From positions 1 to 19,915 of the forward strand of contig JAEXUB010000009.1 of assembly GCA_023453125.1 (NCBI GenBank): a stretch of 19,915 nucleotides of DNA, given 5' to 3'. Below the pieces are notes generated by a model. It was not told the origin of the DNA. It did not search any database and saw only the letters and a list, made by a program, of their open reading frames with translations. Below are positions 1 to 7,703 of this stretch, piece by piece. A program made the position numbers and the translations under genes. Positions within the stretch are counted from its first letter, which is position 1. Each line of letters begins with the position of its first letter. This DNA is from Bacteroidota bacterium (GTDB lineage: Bacteria; Bacteroidota; Ignavibacteria; Ignavibacteriales; Melioribacteraceae).

Positions 1-1551
1 AAGGTCGTGGGCAATTATGGAAAATAGTTTATCTTTTTCGGTATTAAGCTTCTGAAGCTGATCATTTTTCAATTCAATTTCACTAACCGCCTCTTTCAAT
101 TTAGTAATATCCACCAGTGTGCCGTCTATGACATCTCCCGAAAGAGAAGCGCTTATCAGAGCACACACAGAGCGTCCGGTGCGGGTAATCATTTCAATCT
201 CCATCCCCGTAACTTTTCCCTCTGCCAGCAGGCGGTTCACAAATATCATTCGCTGAGCTGGATTTTTGTATACAATTCCGGCCTCAAAACCATTTGCGTC
301 GTTATAAATTTCATACTCAAGAGTCTCTCTTAAAGTATCATTGGCATAAATAATCGTACCATCCAGTTTTGTCTGAAATACACCGACCATTGAGTTGTCA
401 ACAAGATTACGGAATTTGGCTTCACTCTTCTTGAGTGCCGTTTCAATTCTCTTCCGTTCAGTTACGTCGTGAACTACTGAATATAGTAGATTCCTATTGT
501 TTATGATTATCGGGCCGCTGAATACTTCCACCTCTCTTATTTCTCCGCTTGAAAGCCGGTGCCTGAAGCTGAAATAATTCCTTTCATTTTCCCTTGCCCG
601 CATCATTTCAAACTTTATTTCGTCAGGAGTAAGAGTATTGATTTCGGAAATGTGCATTTTAGTGATATTCTGGAGATCCCAGCCGTAATAGCTGCACGCG
701 GCCGGATTGGCATCTACAATCTCACCTGTCTCCGGATTTAGAATGAGAGTAACGAGATGCTGGTTATAAAAGAGGGAGCGGTATTTTTCCTCGCTTTCTT
801 TTAATGCCAGCTGACGCGCCTTCAGTTCCGTTATATCTTCGTAAGTTCCCAGTATTCCAATTACATTATTATCCTCGTCTGTTATGGGGAGTTTATCCCT
901 TCGTACCCATCTGCTTCCCTCCGGAAAATCAAATTTTTCTTCAATATTCCGGAACGATTGGTTGTTTTCTATTACTTTCAGGTCCTCGTCCCTGTAATAA
1001 TCTGCCAGGTCCTTCCATGGAGAAGAGTAGTCGGTATTACCAAGCATAAAGTCAGTATTTTTTACGCCGGCATCATCGGCAAAGGCCTGATTGCACCCGG
1101 CATATTTTAGTTCGAGGTCTTTCCAGAAAATTCCAAAAGGTATATGGTCAATTACAGTCTGAAGCATTTTCTTGGAATCTCTCAGTCCGTTTTCCAGCTC
1201 TTTATGCTTGGAAATATCGCGGGCTGCGGCATAAACATAATCTCCGCTTGCAATAGAGCGCCATTCAATCCATTTATATGAGCCGTCTTTGCATTTGTAA
1301 CGGTTAGTGAAATTCGATATGGTTTTGCCAATGCTAAGGTCTTGAATTGTATTCAACGTTTCGTTAATATCATCAGGATGCACAAAATCAAGAAATTTAA
1401 CTCCTTCCAGCTCGCTGATTTTATAACCAAGAGTCCTTTCCCATTCAAGATTCAGCTTTACGAAATAACCTTCAAGATTTGCAATGCAAAGAAGGTCTTG
1501 TGCCAGATTAAAGAATTTATCCATATCGATTTTTTCGCTTCCGGTTCTCAT
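1..1551 (-). CDS. Multi-PAS sensor histidine kinase, N-terminal part (partial)
   Basis: This is the N-terminal part of a cytosolic sensor kinase, about 517 codons, running off the window at position 1. Translation gives four consecutive PAS/PAC units at about residues 12-122, 128-246, 252-372 and 378-490, with PAC-type ends such as ARDISKHKELE, YEDITELKA, VHDVTERKRIE and VDITKLKEA. A short helical linker leads into DKLFSIIAHDL, the start of a HisKA H-box. The predicted phospho-accepting His515 lies at positions 7-9; the rest of the dimerisation domain and the ATPase domain are outside. There is no signal peptide or membrane helix in the visible part, so it should sense a cytosolic ligand, redox state or partner. 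The ATG at 1551 has GAGG 10 bases upstream; an in-frame ATG at 1524 is the alternative, and an in-frame stop lies further upstream. No response regulator is visible. The kinase assignment is strong; the ligand is unknown. Confidence 0.9.
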   Translation of the reverse strand, partial: MRTGSEKIDMDKFFNLAQDLLCIANLEGYFVKLNLEWERTLGYKISELEGVKFLDFVHPDDINETLNTIQDLSIGKTISNFTNRYKCKDGSYKWIEWRSIASGDYVYAAARDISKHKELENGLRDSKKMLQTVIDHIPFGIFWKDLELKYAGCNQAFADDAGVKNTDFMLGNTDYSSPWKDLADYYRDEDLKVIENNQSFRNIEEKFDFPEGSRWVRRDKLPITDEDNNVIGILGTYEDITELKARQLALKESEEKYRSLFYNQHLVTLILNPETGEIVDANPAACSYYGWDLQNITKMHISEINTLTPDEIKFEMMRARENERNYFSFRHRLSSGEIREVEVFSGPIIINNRNLLYSVVHDVTERKRIETALKKSEAKFRNLVDNSMVGVFQTKLDGTIIYANDTLRETLEYEIYNDANGFEAGIVYKNPAQRMIFVNRLLAEGKVTGMEIEMITRTGRSVCALISASLSGDVIDGTLVDITKLKEAVSEIELKNDQLQKLNTEKDKLFSIIAHDL

Positions 1552-1738
1552 TCCCTTTCTGCCTCGGCTTTTGAATTATTTTCTACAACAATATGTTAAT
1601 ATGAGGTAAGCACATTATTGTAAGATTAAAATATTATATTTTAGTAATTATCGTACAATTTTGGCCAAAATTAAATGAAAAATGATTTATATTTAAAATA
1701 TAAAAGCCGGAAACCCAATAACCGGACAGGAGAAGAAA
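1552..1738. promoter_or_regulatory. Divergent intergenic region with two palindromes
   Basis: This AT-rich spacer separates the divergent kinase (-) and PhoD-like (+) genes and must hold both promoters. A perfect 16-bp palindrome, AATTTTGGCCAAAATT, lies at 1657-1672. A second inverted repeat, TTTATATTT-A-AAATATAAA, lies at 1686-1704 and could contain a -10 on either strand. A perfect minus-strand TATAAT at 1633-1638 could be the kinase -10, but I see no well-spaced -35. The palindromes are seen directly; their role as operators is inference. Confidence 0.45.
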
Positions 1739-3085
1739 ATGAAGAAAATAGCGGTTGCCATCTATTTAATCGTAATATTTTTGCCCCAGATACAGTCTCA
1801 GGCGCAGGAAATTCTCCAGTCGGGCCCGATGGTTGGCTATTCAGCAATGAGAGAGGCCGGACTTTGGGTGCAGACAAAACAACCGGCAAAGGTAAAAATT
1901 GCGTTTTGGAATATAAAAGAGCCCAAAAAAGTATATTACACTAACGAGGTGAATACAAAAAAAGAAGAGGGGAATACGGCAAAACTGACAGCAGAAAATC
2001 TAGAGCCCGGGCAGAGTTATAATTATTCTCTCCTTATTAATGGAAGGAAAGTTTCACTTCCCCATGAATTGAAATTCCAGACGCAAAAGCTTTGGCAGTA
2101 CCGTACCGACCCTCCCAAATTTACATTTGCTGCAGGAAGCTGTTTTTACGTTAATGAACCGGAATATGACCGGGCAGGAAAAGGATACGGAAGCGATTAT
2201 GAGATTGTTAAAAGCATATATGAGAAGCATCCCGATTTTATGATCTGGCTCGGGGATAACTGGTATTACAGAGAAGCGGATTGGGATTCCTGGAGCGGTA
2301 TGCTTAGCAGAATTACTCATACCAGGGCTCTACCCGAACTTCAGCCGCTGCTTGGTTCGGTTCATCATTATTCAATCTGGGACGACCATGATTTCGGGCC
2401 AAACGACAGCGACAGGGGATTCTGGAATAAGTACAAAACTCTTGAAGCCTTTAAACTATTTATCCCAAATCCCTCATTCGGCATAAACGGAAAACCGGGG
2501 ATTACATCATTCTTTCAGTGGGGGGATACCGATTTCTTTCTTCTCGACAACCGCTTTTACCGGACACCGAATGCCCGTAAAACTGACGATGGAAGAACTG
2601 TTTTAGGTGAAGAGCAAATTCAGTGGCTTATTGATAACCTTGTTACGAGCAAGGCTCCATTTAAAGTGGTAGTTATGGGGGGACAGCTTCTTAACCCTGT
2701 TCGGAAAAGCTATCTTGAAACTTACTCAATCTTTCCTGAAGAAAAAGAGAAAATCCTTTCTTTAATTAAAAAAGAAAAAATTGAAGGGGTGATATTCATT
2801 ACCGGAGACAGGCACCATTCCGAATTAACAAAACTTGACCGTAATGAAGATTATCCGATATATGAGTTTACAATTTCGTCCTTAACCGCAGGTGTTGCCG
2901 CGGGCAAGGATGAAGAAAATGTGCTGAGAGTACCCGGTACCGTTACCGATGAACATAATTATGCAATTTTTACTGTTGACGGGGCAAGAAAGAACCGTTC
3001 TCTTCTATGCACGGTTTATAATGTAAAAGGGGAAAAGCTGTGGGAATACAAAATAAATGAGCAGGAGCTGAAGTACAAAAAATGA
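1739..3085 (+). CDS. PhoD-like alkaline phosphatase / phosphodiesterase, exported
   Basis: This is a predicted periplasmic PhoD-family metallophosphoesterase of 448 residues, close to the usual length for the family. Residues 1-23 are a Sec-type signal peptide ending QAQ. Residues about 25-118 form a beta-rich PhoD_N-like domain, and the catalytic domain follows. Metal-site motifs are visible in order: AAGSC (Cys135; in Bacillus PhoD the equivalent Cys binds iron), GDNWYY at 172, WDDHDFGPNDSD at 214 and GDRHHSE at 356. It should hydrolyse phosphate mono- or diesters. The signal peptide lacks a twin-arginine motif, unlike the Tat-exported Bacillus enzyme, so the metal is probably loaded after export. 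The start is supported by GGAG six bases upstream. The YbaN-like gene follows within about 25 bases, suggesting one transcript. The family is certain; the natural substrate is not. Confidence 0.93.
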   Translation: MKKIAVAIYLIVIFLPQIQSQAQEILQSGPMVGYSAMREAGLWVQTKQPAKVKIAFWNIKEPKKVYYTNEVNTKKEEGNTAKLTAENLEPGQSYNYSLLINGRKVSLPHELKFQTQKLWQYRTDPPKFTFAAGSCFYVNEPEYDRAGKGYGSDYEIVKSIYEKHPDFMIWLGDNWYYREADWDSWSGMLSRITHTRALPELQPLLGSVHHYSIWDDHDFGPNDSDRGFWNKYKTLEAFKLFIPNPSFGINGKPGITSFFQWGDTDFFLLDNRFYRTPNARKTDDGRTVLGEEQIQWLIDNLVTSKAPFKVVVMGGQLLNPVRKSYLETYSIFPEEKEKILSLIKKEKIEGVIFITGDRHHSELTKLDRNEDYPIYEFTISSLTAGVAAGKDEENVLRVPGTVTDEHNYAIFTVDGARKNRSLLCTVYNVKGEKLWEYKINEQELKYKK

Positions 3086-3109
3086 TAATTCTTATACGGG
3101 AGCTGTTCT

Positions 3110-3496
3110 ATTAGTCTGTTAAAAATATTAAAAAAGTATTTATTAATAACGGCCGGGTTAATTTCGCTCGGCCTGGGTGTTATAGGTATAGTTACCCCTA
3201 TACTCCCTACAACCCCATTCCTGCTTCTGTCTGCTTACTGTTTTGTAAGGAGCTCCGAAAGACTTTATAACTGGCTGATGAACCATAAAGTATTCGGCAA
3301 ATATCTTTATAATTATTTCCAATACCATGCTGTTTCCAAGAAGACAAAGGTTATGGCCATTTCCTTTCTTTGGTTTTCAATTGTAATATCAATTCTGCTG
3401 GTAGACAACCTGTTTATCCGGATATTGCTGGGAGCCGTAGCTGCAGGGGTTACAGTCCATTTGCTTTCTCTAAAAACAATGAAACCTGAAGATTAA
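3110..3496 (+). CDS. YbaN/DUF454-family small inner-membrane protein, probable ATT start
   Basis: This frame encodes a DUF454 (YbaN-like) membrane protein of about 128 residues, the normal size for the family. The first in-frame ATG is at 3278, but the family's conserved N-terminal half lies upstream of it: LGVIGIVTPILPTTPFLLL and then CFVRSSERL. The frame is open back to a TAA at 3086-3088 and contains no ATG, GTG or TTG there. The best start is ATT at 3110, with GGGAG seven bases upstream, giving MSLLKILKKYL. CTG at 3116 is the alternative. Hydrophobic segments lie at about residues 11-45 and 75-115. The function of the family is unknown. A start at 3278 would remove the diagnostic LPTTP motif and the first membrane region, so I reject it. 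Co-transcription with the PhoD-like gene is likely from the short gap. Confidence 0.8.
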   Translation: MSLLKILKKYLLITAGLISLGLGVIGIVTPILPTTPFLLLSAYCFVRSSERLYNWLMNHKVFGKYLYNYFQYHAVSKKTKVMAISFLWFSIVISILLVDNLFIRILLGAVAAGVTVHLLSLKTMKPED

Positions 3497-3582
3497 GCCG
3501 GGTATTAAAGTAAACTTCAAAATTTGTAATATCTTCGGACAAATGGATTTACACTTCAATAAACCATCCGTTTTAGAACTTA

Positions 3583-3611
3583 TTTTATTGTTTCCGTGTT
3601 AGACAATAAAA
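3583..3611. promoter_or_regulatory. Perfect 9-bp inverted repeat upstream of the His-rich/TonB unit
   Basis: TTTTATTGT (3583-3591) and ACAATAAAA (3603-3611) are perfect inverted repeats with an 11-base spacer, ending 14 bases before the start at 3626. The spacing suits a dimeric repressor, such as a metal- or redox-responsive regulator. It could instead be an RNA hairpin near the ribosome binding site. There is no T-run after it, so it is not a terminator. The repeat is seen; the regulatory role is inferred. Confidence 0.45.
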
Positions 3612-3625
3612 GATAAAACGGAATC

Positions 3626-3958
3626 ATGAGCAAAAGATCAAGAAATAAATTATGGATTATTCCCCTTTTCTTTGTTTCTTTTCTTGTACTCAACAACTCC
3701 CTCTTTGTTCATTTGCATTTTATGCCCGACAGCAACAGCGAAAGCCGGCATCCAGTGCACCGGCACTCGGAAGCGGAGTTTATTATTGTTCAGGATATGT
3801 ACAGCCTGTTCACTTCCGCGGTTACTTATTGCCAGCCGGCAGTTTCAATTTATCATTCGGTCATATTCCTTAAACAAAATGATGTTCTCCAAAGGATTGT
3901 TATTGCAGAAGAGTCTAGTCTATCCGGCAGAGCCCCGCCCCCTCTTTTCTCAATCTAA
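3626..3958 (+). CDS. Small exported His-rich protein, TonB-receptor companion
   Basis: This 110-residue protein has a basic N-terminus and one hydrophobic segment (residues about 9-27), acting as a signal peptide or membrane anchor. A histidine-rich stretch follows, with His at 29, 31, 42, 45 and 47. The C-terminus carries a Pro-rich GRAPPPLF motif at 101-108. Similar short proteins with metal-binding-type histidines and an RAPP-like tail occur near TonB-dependent receptors and metal genes; I know this as a general pattern and cannot name a domain confidently. GGA is close upstream of the ATG. The receptor starts 46 bases downstream on the same strand, so the two are probably co-transcribed under the inverted repeat at 3583-3611. 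A role in binding or handing over a metal is inference. Frames overlapping it at 3652 and 3672 are shadows. Confidence 0.75.
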   Translation: MSKRSRNKLWIIPLFFVSFLVLNNSLFVHLHFMPDSNSESRHPVHRHSEAEFIIVQDMYSLFTSAVTYCQPAVSIYHSVIFLKQNDVLQRIVIAEESSLSGRAPPPLFSI

Positions 3959-4004
3959 AACCTGAAATCAATCACTTTATTATTTTCTTTTAATGGAGAA
4001 AACT

Positions 4005-6281
4005 ATGAGAAAAGTCTTTCTGGCCTTTATAATATTATTTATTTCTTCCCTTCCGGCGGCTGCGCAAAAAAGCGATGCCCTTATATCAGGACATGTAGTT
4101 TCGCAGGGGGAGCACCTTGCCGGTGCTACTATTACTATTGCGGGAACTGCAATTGGTACAATGACCGATAAGACCGGCCATTTTATGATTATGGGGCTTA
4201 AAGAGGGGAAGTATAAAGTCCGAGCCTCTTATGTGGGTTATAAGAACAGTGAAATTGAAATTTTTGCTCCTGCTGGAAAAACAACCGAATTGAATTTTGA
4301 CCTCGAACAGGATAATGTTCAGATGGAAACTGTTGTTGTAAGTGCCAACAGAGATGAAGTAAGCCGTAAAAATGCGCCCCTTGTAGTTAATGTTATAGGA
4401 GCAAAAACCCTCGAGGCGGTAAATTCCATAAATCTTGCTGACGGATTTTCATATCAGCCTGGATTGAGGCTTGAAACGAACTGCCAGAACTGCGGTTTTC
4501 AACAGGTAAGGATAAATGGACTCGAAGGGCCCTATTCGCAGATTTTAATTGACAGCCGTCCTATCTTCAGTTCCTTGAATAGTGTTTACGGTATTGAGCA
4601 GATTCCTGCCAATATGATTGACAGAATTGAAATTGTAAGAGGAGGGGGATCGGCACTTTACGGCGCCAATGCAATTGGAGGTACAATAAATGTCCTTACC
4701 AAAATTCCGCTGAATAATTCATTTCAGCTTTCAAGCAATCTTTCTTTTACGGATTTAAAAATTCCCGACAGGACAACGGCTGTAAATATATCGCTGATTA
4801 ATGATGACCTTAATTCGGGTATTGTATTTTTCGGGGCATTAAGGAGTAAACTTAATTACGATGCAAACGGGGATGGATTCTCCGAAGCCGGTAAGATTAA
4901 TAATTACTCAATGGGTTTCAAATCATTCTACAAGGCTTCGGGACACGATAAGATAAATCTCGAGTTCCATACTTTAAATGAATTCAGGAGAGGCGGGAAT
5001 AAACTCAATCTTCAGCCCCATGAAAGCGATATTGCCGAACAGGTTGAGCATTCAATTAACAGCGGCAGTATTGATTATTCTCACATAACAGAAGAGTCCT
5101 TTTTCAACGCGTATTTCTCGCTTCAGCATATTGACCGCAAGAGCTATTACGGCACCGGGAAGGATTTGAATGCATACGGAGCTACAACCGATCTTACATC
5201 CGCATCCGGAATTCAGTACTCTCTAAGTCTTGGAAATCTATTGTTTGCACCGGCACAGATTACCGGCGGACTTGAATACCAGTTTAATTCCCTTAATGAC
5301 AATATGCCCGGTTACAAAAGAGAAATTAATCAGGATGTGCGAATAGCAGGCGCCTATTTTCAAAGCGAATGGAAATGGGAACATATGAAGTATCTTATTG
5401 GTGCCCGCCTGGACAGGCATAATCTGGTAAACGGACTGATATTCTCTCCCCGTACTACTTTTCTTTTTGAATTCACTGAGGAATTTCAAACAAGAATCAC
5501 CTATGCCGCCGGCTACCGGGCCCCGCAGGCATTTGATGAAGACCTCCACGTTGCATCAGTCGGAGGTGAAGCAATGTTTATTAAACTTGCTGAAGGCCTT
5601 AAGCCGGAAAATTCAAATTCATTCAGCGCCTCAATCGATCTTTATCCTTCTTTCGGTACTTTTCAGTCTAATATTCTTCTTGAAGCTTTTTACACTAAGC
5701 TTGATGATGTGTTTATACTTGAGGAAATAGGCTTAAATAGCAACGGCGACAAGATAATTGAAAGAAAAAACGGTGATGGTGCCGAAGTTTATGGCCTTAA
5801 TATGGAAATTAAAGTCGTCCCTGTTAGCGATATTAATCTTCAAATGGGTTTTACGATTCAGAAAAGCCTTTACCGGTCTCCGCGCAAATGGTCCGATGAT
5901 CCTTCGGTGGAGTTTATTAAGCGTATGCCGAGAACTCCCGATAATTACGGATATTTCACTTTGAATTACAATATCACAAGCGATTTCTCCCTTAATTTCT
6001 CCGGTATTTATACAGGTTCAATGCTCGTTCCACATTATGCAGGATTTATTGCCAGGGATAAAATGGAGGAAAGCAGTGAATTCTTTGAACTGAATTTTAA
6101 GGCATCCTATATAATTAAAATGTCGGGATTACTGTCGCTTCAGCTGAACGCTGGAATGCAGAATATTTTCAATTCATATCAATCCGATTTCGACTCGGGT
6201 ATTATGAGAGATTCGGGTTATATATATGGTCCTACAAGGCCGCGTACTTTATTTGTAGGATTCAAGATTTTTAATTTCTGA
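4005..6281 (+). CDS. TonB-dependent outer-membrane receptor
   Basis: This is an outer-membrane beta-barrel receptor of 758 residues that imports a ligand using TonB energy. Residues 1-21 are a signal peptide ending AAAQ. Residues about 25-100 form a carboxypeptidase-regulatory-like domain, typical of Bacteroidota receptors. The plug lies at about 110-235, with the RIEIVRGGGSALYGANAIGG signature at 207-226. The barrel fills the rest and ends in Phe, as expected for BAM-dependent insertion. The plug contains NCQNCG, a CxxC at Cys160 and Cys163, in an unusual position that could bind metal or form a disulfide. I chose the ATG at 4005 because GGAG (3995-3998) is correctly spaced; the ATG at 3993 has no such site and adds only MEKT. 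Its partner is the His-rich gene just upstream. The ligand is not determined; a metal or metal chelate is my best inference. Confidence 0.92.
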   Translation: MRKVFLAFIILFISSLPAAAQKSDALISGHVVSQGEHLAGATITIAGTAIGTMTDKTGHFMIMGLKEGKYKVRASYVGYKNSEIEIFAPAGKTTELNFDLEQDNVQMETVVVSANRDEVSRKNAPLVVNVIGAKTLEAVNSINLADGFSYQPGLRLETNCQNCGFQQVRINGLEGPYSQILIDSRPIFSSLNSVYGIEQIPANMIDRIEIVRGGGSALYGANAIGGTINVLTKIPLNNSFQLSSNLSFTDLKIPDRTTAVNISLINDDLNSGIVFFGALRSKLNYDANGDGFSEAGKINNYSMGFKSFYKASGHDKINLEFHTLNEFRRGGNKLNLQPHESDIAEQVEHSINSGSIDYSHITEESFFNAYFSLQHIDRKSYYGTGKDLNAYGATTDLTSASGIQYSLSLGNLLFAPAQITGGLEYQFNSLNDNMPGYKREINQDVRIAGAYFQSEWKWEHMKYLIGARLDRHNLVNGLIFSPRTTFLFEFTEEFQTRITYAAGYRAPQAFDEDLHVASVGGEAMFIKLAEGLKPENSNSFSASIDLYPSFGTFQSNILLEAFYTKLDDVFILEEIGLNSNGDKIIERKNGDGAEVYGLNMEIKVVPVSDINLQMGFTIQKSLYRSPRKWSDDPSVEFIKRMPRTPDNYGYFTLNYNITSDFSLNFSGIYTGSMLVPHYAGFIARDKMEESSEFFELNFKASYIIKMSGLLSLQLNAGMQNIFNSYQSDFDSGIMRDSGYIYGPTRPRTLFVGFKIFNF

Positions 6282-6533
6282 AAATAAAATGAATTGAAAT
6301 AATACTTGTCTGAATGGCTGAAGGTTTTAATTGAAATGATTTAGAAATCATTCATCAAAGTTTGCACATTAATTTTTGTTAAAATATTAAACCTTCTCCC
6401 TCTTTGCAGCGACTAATAAATAAAGGAAAAAATATTCCGATAAAAGGAATAGCACTGTCTTATTTGGCGATAACGATTTCAAGGTTCAAAGGAGCGGTCT
6501 TCTTTTACTGGCAGCAATTATCAGGAGAAAGAA
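6282..6533. other. Intergenic region with two small inverted repeats
   Basis: This is non-coding spacer between the receptor and the glycosyltransferase. AATGATTT-AG-AAATCATT at 6335-6352 is a perfect inverted repeat but has no T-run, so it is at best a weak terminator or an operator. ATTCC-N7-GGAAT at 6434-6450 is a minor one. An open frame from a TTG at 6404 overlaps the next gene and has no coding support. Confidence 0.5.
6362..6390 (+). promoter_or_regulatory. Possible sigma-70 promoter for the glycosyltransferase
   Basis: TTGCAC (6362-6367) is separated by 17 bases from TATTAA (6385-6390). Both boxes are partial matches to consensus at ideal spacing, and about 140 bases of leader would remain before the ATG at 6534. 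Chance matches are common in DNA this AT-rich. Confidence 0.35.
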
Positions 6534-7673
6534 ATGAAAATACTACAAACATGTTTGTCCTACAGCTGGGGTGGAATGGAGATGTACACTCTGCATACAT
6601 CCCATTTATTAAAGGAATCGGGGCATAAGGTAGAACTGCTTTGCGCCGATAATTCAAGACTTAAAACCGAAGCCGAAAAAGCAGGGTTTACGGTTCATAC
6701 TATTCCAATTAAATATATGCTTCTTAAGAGCATCAGGAAACTCAAAAAAATATTTAATGAGAAAAATTATGACGTTATTCATGCAGAGGCTTCGAAGGAC
6801 CTTTGGTTTATAGTGCCGGCCCTGCTGACATCACAGAAAAAAACTCCGCTCCTTCTTACAAAGCACGTCGGCTCTAATGTAGTAAAAAAAGATATTCTTC
6901 ATAAAATTCTCTATAAAAGGGTAGATCTCGCCCTGGCAATCAGCGAAGTAATTAAAAATAATCTTTTGGATACTACTCCATTAAGCAAAGACAGAATTGC
7001 ACTTCTGCACGATGCAATTGACGCAGACAGATTCAATCCGGTTAAAACTGACCGTTGTAAGGTGCGCAGGGAATTCAATATTCAGGATGATGAGATTGTT
7101 ATAGGAATGACCGGCAGATTCAGCCCCGGAAAAGGGCATGAGGAATTTCTTCAAGCTGCAAAACAGCTTGTTATGAGGCATAATAATCTCCGCTTTATGA
7201 TTGTAGGGGAGGCGAGCAGGGGAGAAGATGAATATGCGGAAAGCATAAGAGCTATGGCATATAATTACGGTATTCGGGATAAAGTTATTTTTACCGGCTA
7301 CAGAAGCGATATTCCTGATATACTGGCGGCATTTGATATTTATCTTTTTCCTTCGCATGCCGAAGCTTTCGGGCTTGCTCTTGTTGAGGCAATGAGCATG
7401 GAACTTCCGACTGTATGCTCTAATTCCGACGGAGTTCTTGATATTGCCGTTGAGGGAGTTACTTCTTACCTTTTCTCAGCCGGCAACAGGAATGAATTGT
7501 CAACAAAGGTTGAAAACCTGATAGCTGACCCGGTTAAAAGGGAAAAATTAGGAAAGGAAGCAAGAAAAAGAGTATTGGACAATTTTGATACTGCCCAGTT
7601 TACCAAAAAGCTTATAAATATCTACAGAAGTAAAGTTGAGAATTCCGGCAGTGATTCTGAAAAAGCCGCTTAG
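6534..7673 (+). CDS. GT4-family (GT-B fold) glycosyltransferase
   Basis: This is a retaining glycosyltransferase of 379 residues, cytosolic or peripheral to the inner membrane, transferring a sugar from a nucleotide-sugar donor to a glycan or lipid acceptor. The N-terminal Rossmann domain starts with an acceptor-side GGME (residues 13-16). The C-terminal donor domain begins near residue 185, with GMTGRFSPGKGHEEF at 191-205 (Arg195 and Lys200 in the phosphate-binding positions). It also has the E-x7-E signature with Glu277 and Glu285 in SHAEAFGLALVEAM. The ATG is preceded by AGGAG with good spacing. It stands alone, with no polysaccharide cluster around it, so the product could be a lipopolysaccharide sugar or a glycolipid. 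Family assignment is strong; donor and acceptor are unknown. Confidence 0.93.
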   Translation: MKILQTCLSYSWGGMEMYTLHTSHLLKESGHKVELLCADNSRLKTEAEKAGFTVHTIPIKYMLLKSIRKLKKIFNEKNYDVIHAEASKDLWFIVPALLTSQKKTPLLLTKHVGSNVVKKDILHKILYKRVDLALAISEVIKNNLLDTTPLSKDRIALLHDAIDADRFNPVKTDRCKVRREFNIQDDEIVIGMTGRFSPGKGHEEFLQAAKQLVMRHNNLRFMIVGEASRGEDEYAESIRAMAYNYGIRDKVIFTGYRSDIPDILAAFDIYLFPSHAEAFGLALVEAMSMELPTVCSNSDGVLDIAVEGVTSYLFSAGNRNELSTKVENLIADPVKREKLGKEARKRVLDNFDTAQFTKKLINIYRSKVENSGSDSEKAA

Positions 7674-7677
7674 GATT

Positions 7678-7703
7678 TTAAGGGAGGCTTTTGCCTCTCT
7701 TAA
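7678..7703. terminator. Bidirectional hairpin between convergent genes
   Basis: TTAAGGGAGGC, a TTTT loop and GCCTCTCTTAA form an 11-bp stem with a single G-U pair, filling the 30-base gap between the convergent glycosyltransferase and flavoprotein genes. It lacks a long T-run on either side, but its position suits a shared terminator. Confidence 0.7.

Noticed and set aside
3993..4004. Upstream ATG for the TonB receptor
   Set aside because: It lacks a Shine-Dalgarno sequence and its own codons contain the GGAG that serves the ATG at 4005.
6335..6352. Perfect inverted repeat after the TonB receptor as a terminator
   Set aside because: There is no T-run behind it and the stem is AT-rich; reported only as part of the spacer.
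6404..6628. Open frame of 74 codons beginning with TTG before the glycosyltransferase
   Set aside because: It overlaps the GT4 start in another frame, has no ribosome site, and its product looks random.
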